From contig BPIC01000008.1 in the NCBI GenBank assembly GCA_026003895.1, positions 62,001 through 126,000 of the forward strand: a DNA stretch of 64,000 bases. The letters run 5' to 3'. How positions within the stretch are numbered: the stretch's first letter is position 1; each line of letters begins with the position of its first letter. The position numbers and the translations under genes are program-made. Positions 61,487 through 64,000 of this stretch are shown here, one piece after another. The notes beneath the pieces are model-generated. The model worked only from the letters and a program-made list of their open reading frames with translations. It did not search any database and was not told the DNA's origin. The DNA is from Dehalococcoidia bacterium. Its GTDB lineage: Bacteria; Chloroflexota; Dehalococcoidia; SpSt-223.

Positions 61487-62077
61487 CCCGTTTGGCGACA
61501 GGCCAACTCGGTGTTGGACATCCGCACAGGCGCTTCAGTCGACCGTGGCGCCATGGACGCGATTAATTCGATCACGACGAGCGGACCTCTGGCCTTTACG
61601 ATCTGTGCTCACTGGCTCGAGCGCGTCGACCGCCGCAGAAGATTCAGAGTTCGTGCCCGTGCTTCGGGCTCAGGATGCTCAAGCGCCCCGGTTGCAGGTT
61701 GCAGCGAAGGGGGCACACGGCGAAAACTTCTTCCTGATGACTGTCCGATCGCCACGCGAACCGACGAACCGGAAGGCGCCATCGGACGTTCCGCCCGCTT
61801 GCACAAGCCGCCAGCTAGCTGCGACGCCAAGGTGGGTCGTGACCGGAGCATCGTAGACGGCAGCGCAGCGGTTCCGCCCTACGAGCGTTGACCGGACCTG
61901 AAACGGCGGCAGCTCGTAGCCCGCGGAATTGGTGATCGCTCGCATCCATCGCGAGAGGCTTTCCCGATCCTTCGGAGGTGACGAGAAACTCGGCGCAATG
62001 GCGGCGCAACTCCTTGTTTCCATACCAGACGGTGGGGTATTCAACGATGCCGACGTCGATCTGTCTGGAGAGGTTGG
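61487..62077 (-). pseudogene. 591-base spacer with a possible frameshifted coding remnant (about 61679-62059)
   Basis: On the minus strand one frame from about 62059 ('IDVGIVEYPTVWYGNKELRRHCAEFL') has GC-rich third positions until about 61940, where the coding-like signal moves to another frame ('GYELPPFQVRSTLVG', 'RNRCAAVYDAPVTTHLGVAASWRLVQ') that stops at 61679. This would fit a decayed gene of about 125 codons. No family is recognised, no start codon with ribosome site was seen, and chance is possible. The rest of the spacer shows nothing. Confidence 0.3.
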
Positions 62078-62608
62078 ATGCCCGTTGTTGAAGCGAAGCC
62101 GAAGGTCGGCGCCCGAGCGCCGGTGGTCCGGCTGACGGCCGACCTCCAGCGCAGCACCATCTCCGCCCTCGAAAATGAGCACGGGCAACCGTTCGTCATC
62201 GTCACAGCTGAACCGCTTCGCCTCGATCGCGCCCGTCTTTTCGAGGAGGCAGATACCGAATTTGGCCTCTGTCTGGTCATTCGGCTCACCGGCCATGCGC
62301 CAGCAATCGGCATCCTGCGCCAGACGAACCTTGGCTTTCGCGAGTACTGGCGGACGCTCGCCCCAACGGCACGGGCGCTGCTTCGCCGGCTTGAGGCGGC
62401 GGTAGAAGAGGCGCAAACGGTGCCGGTCTTCTGGCGAACGGCAGACGGCGCATTTGTCGAATTCCACCTCGGTGGGTACAACCGGCAACACCGCGTTTGG
62501 TATAGCCGGCTGGATGGAGTCGAACCGGACGCTCCGGAGTTTCTGCTGTGCTCGACGGTCTCAGGCGAGCCAGAACGTCGTCCAATTCCCTATGGCGGCC
62601 TCCGCTAA
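62078..62608 (+). CDS. hypothetical protein
   Basis: 176 residues from ATG 62078 (GGAGAGG upstream). The sequence is ordinary globular: 'VVRLTADLQRSTISALENEHGQPFVIVTAEPLRLD', 'FEEADTEFGLCLVIRLTG', 'REYWRTLAPTARALLRRLEAAVEEAQTVPVFW', 'FHLGGYNRQHRVWYSRLDG'. No membrane segment, signal or known motif. Good ribosome site and codon use make it a likely gene. Confidence 0.7.
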   Translation: MPVVEAKPKVGARAPVVRLTADLQRSTISALENEHGQPFVIVTAEPLRLDRARLFEEADTEFGLCLVIRLTGHAPAIGILRQTNLGFREYWRTLAPTARALLRRLEAAVEEAQTVPVFWRTADGAFVEFHLGGYNRQHRVWYSRLDGVEPDAPEFLLCSTVSGEPERRPIPYGGLR

Positions 62609-62659
62609 CGGAGACCCGCGAGCGCCCGGTTGCCGGCACGTGGCAGAACGCTGCCGCCA

Positions 62660-63094
62660 CTACGCCCAAAGCCAGCCGAGGACGAAGCCGAGCAGTGCGC
62701 CGGCGACAACTTGGATCGGCGTGTGGCCGATGAGCTCTAAGAGACGCTTTTCCGAGAACTTCTGCTGGACGAAGTATTCGTCGAGCATCCGATTGAGAAT
62801 ACCGGCCTGAATGCCAACAGCTCGGCGGACGCCGGCGGCGTCGTACATCACGATCGCCGCGAAAACGACGCTGATGGCAAACAGCGGGCTATCAAGCCCT
62901 TGCAGTTTGCCGATGACGGTGGCGAGCGCCATCACGACCGCCGAATGAGCGCTCGGCATCCCACCGGCGCGGGTGAAGGTCCGCGGACTCAGTCGGTGCT
63001 CGCGAATCAAAATCCAAAGGACCTTGATGCTCTGGCTGACCGCCCACGCGTAGATTGGGATGACCAGATACTTATTGGCAAGCAGGGCTTCCAT
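62660..63094 (-). CDS. DUF212 (divergent PAP2, YuiD-like) membrane protein
   Basis: 144 residues from ATG 63094. Family pattern: 'NKYLVIPIYAWAVSQSIKVLWIL', 'TRAGGMPSAHSAVVMALATVIG' with the PSAHS phosphatase-type motif, 'DAAGVRRAVGIQAGILNRML', and 'LLELIGHTPIQVVAGALLGFVLGWLW'. Three to four TM helices. It is related to acid phosphatase/vanadium haloperoxidase folds, and plausibly acts on a phospholipid or isoprenoid phosphate. The role is not established. Confidence 0.9.
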   Translation of the reverse strand: MEALLANKYLVIPIYAWAVSQSIKVLWILIREHRLSPRTFTRAGGMPSAHSAVVMALATVIGKLQGLDSPLFAISVVFAAIVMYDAAGVRRAVGIQAGILNRMLDEYFVQQKFSEKRLLELIGHTPIQVVAGALLGFVLGWLWA

Positions 63095-63159
63095 GGTCTA
63101 CGCCGAGAGCCGACAGGCAACGCTGCCCGCGGCTCGGGACAACCGGGGCCGCCAGCGGG

Positions 63160-63387
63160 TCAGAAGGGCGGCTCCGCGGTGGATTCCTGTAAGCGGACGA
63201 GCCGGAGCTCGGCCGACCGGATCGTCTCGGTACATGCGTTTACGAGCCGCATTCCCTCTTCGTAGAGGCGCATCGCTTCCTCAAGCCCGAGTCCTCCCTC
63301 TTCGAGCCGTTGGACGATCGCCTCGAGTTGCGCGAACGACGCCTCGAAGCTCGGAGCACTCGCCTCGCTGGTCATGCTGACTCTCAT
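63160..63387 (-). CDS. xseB: exodeoxyribonuclease VII small subunit
   Basis: 75 residues, the usual size. ATG 63387 overlaps the xseA stop as ATGA; an ATG at 63375 is also possible. Pattern '[51 protein letters not shown]' is diagnostic (shown here in parts: [26 protein letters not shown]). It binds the large subunit to form ExoVII, which degrades single-stranded DNA in repair. Confidence 0.95.
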   Translation of the reverse strand: MRVSMTSEASAPSFEASFAQLEAIVQRLEEGGLGLEEAMRLYEEGMRLVNACTETIRSAELRLVRLQESTAEPPF

Positions 63388-64000
63388 TCCCTTGGACTGA
63401 CGGTTTCCACCGTCGAACCGATTACTCCGTCCACGAGCACCAGCCGAAGCGCATCTCCGACGGCGGCGTCTTCGACGCGTCGTACGACCGACTGGCGTTT
63501 CGGATTCTCCACAACGGCATAGCCACGCGCCAGTGTTTGCGCCGGACTGAGGGCACTCAGTCGCTGACGGAGGCCGTCAAGGTGGGCAGTGTGCAGCCGC
63601 AACGCGGCGCGCGTGGCGTCACCGATCCGTCGGCCGAGCTCGTCGACCCGCTGGTACAGGCGATTCAAGTCTGGCGCAGCGCGATCCAATCGGTGGCGAA
63701 GGAACCGCAGCTCGGCAGACGCCTCGGCAAGCCGTGCAGTGGTTTGGCTGATCAGCGCGTTTCGGTAGCTTGCCAGCTGGGCCGACAGCTCGGCAATGTC
63801 CGGGACGCACAGTTCGGCTGCTGCCGACGGCGTCGGGGCGCGCAAGTCGGCCACGTAGTCCGCAATCGTGACGTCGGTTTCGTGGCCAACAGCCGAGATG
63901 ACCGGAATACGGCTCGCGAAGATTGCGCGGGCGACGATCTCCTCGTTGAAGCACCAGAGGTCTTCTGCCGAGCCGCCACCGCGCGCCACGATGATCACGT
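63384..64000 (-). CDS. xseA: exodeoxyribonuclease VII large subunit (5' part beyond window)
   Basis: The frame enters at the right edge and gives the C-terminal ~205 residues of a ~400-residue protein. Visible motifs: '[19 protein letters not shown]', '[33 protein letters not shown]', then the coiled-coil helices and C-terminal '[11 protein letters not shown]'. Coupled to xseB by a 4-base overlap. The N-terminal OB-fold lies outside the window. Confidence 0.95.
   Translation of the reverse strand, partial: VIIVARGGGSAEDLWCFNEEIVARAIFASRIPVISAVGHETDVTIADYVADLRAPTPSAAAELCVPDIAELSAQLASYRNALISQTTARLAEASAELRFLRHRLDRAAPDLNRLYQRVDELGRRIGDATRAALRLHTAHLDGLRQRLSALSPAQTLARGYAVVENPKRQSVVRRVEDAAVGDALRLVLVDGVIGSTVETVSPRE

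Overview
The window is high-GC DNA (roughly 60-65% by eye), densely coded on both strands, with about 56 protein genes and no rRNA, tRNA, CRISPR array, insertion sequence or prophage that I could recognise. The gene mix points to an aerobic, free-living bacterium of the Chloroflexota, perhaps Thermomicrobia- or Dehalococcoidia-like. It includes orphan peptide-type binding lipoproteins, a flavin-dependent LLM oxidoreductase, a PPOX-fold protein, acyl-CoA dehydrogenase and crotonase, DUF4397 and DUF3761 domains, Pro/Thr-rich surface proteins and a bacterial RIO1 kinase. That placement is inference from gene content only; no phylogenetic marker was compared.

Layout. 1-5.5 kb: a truncated family-5 binding lipoprotein, a broken polysaccharide deacetylase, a two-gene zinc-ribbon/TSCPD operon, a HAD phosphatase and a family-6 binding lipoprotein. 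6-9.5 kb: PanE-like reductase, endonuclease IV, biotin carboxylase. 9.7-12.7 kb: a LodA/LodB-type pair, i.e. a Tat-signalled quinocofactor oxidase and its flavoprotein maturase. 12.8-16.8 kb: a tandem nitrilase with a dead second half, VOC and NTF2-like proteins, a membrane protein. 17-20.3 kb: a large PAS/GAF/GGDEF protein. 20.8-31 kb: crotonase, PurM, S9 peptidase, dienelactone hydrolase, an odd alpha/beta hydrolase, a zinc-ribbon surface protein, acyl-CoA dehydrogenase and malic enzyme. 31-41 kb: propeller-type glycosidase-like protein, a family-5 binding lipoprotein, RIO1 kinase, ABM monooxygenase, a metal P-type ATPase with a CPD motif overlapping a PPOX gene, DUF4397, and a Na+/H+ antiporter-rhodanese fusion interrupted by an in-frame TGA. 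41-50.4 kb: cupin, ASCH, amidohydrolase-like, CrcB, methyltransferase, RidA, a third family-5 binding lipoprotein, Dam methylase with an unknown partner, and an EF-G paralogue. 50.5-64 kb: SRAP (HMCES/YedK) under a probable SOS box, LLM oxidoreductase, phosphodiesterase-like protein, a chimeric ACT-GlnE protein, Gfo/Idh oxidoreductase, ThDP enzyme, secreted glycoside hydrolase, DUF212 protein, and exonuclease VII (xseB and part of xseA).

How the genes fit together. Most transcription units are short (one or two genes). Clear couplings are lodA-lodB, the TSCPD/zinc-ribbon pair, VOC/NTF2, purM with its upstream ORF, P-ATPase/PPOX, dam with its partner, and xseA-xseB. DNA repair is represented by Nfo, SRAP and ExoVII. 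Scavenging and catabolism dominate: four binding proteins without permeases, peptidase, hydrolases, acyl-CoA and malate enzymes.

Most notable signals: (1) the TGA next to the active-site Cys of the antiporter-linked rhodanese, with the reading frame intact beyond it and a SECIS-like hairpin; (2) the ACT-ACT-GlnE chimera with an altered metal motif; (3) a Tat-exported LodA-like enzyme; (4) several enzymes that have lost catalytic residues (second nitrilase domain, amidohydrolase, crotonase, alpha/beta hydrolase); (5) a free-standing copy of the C-terminal module of class II ribonucleotide reductase.
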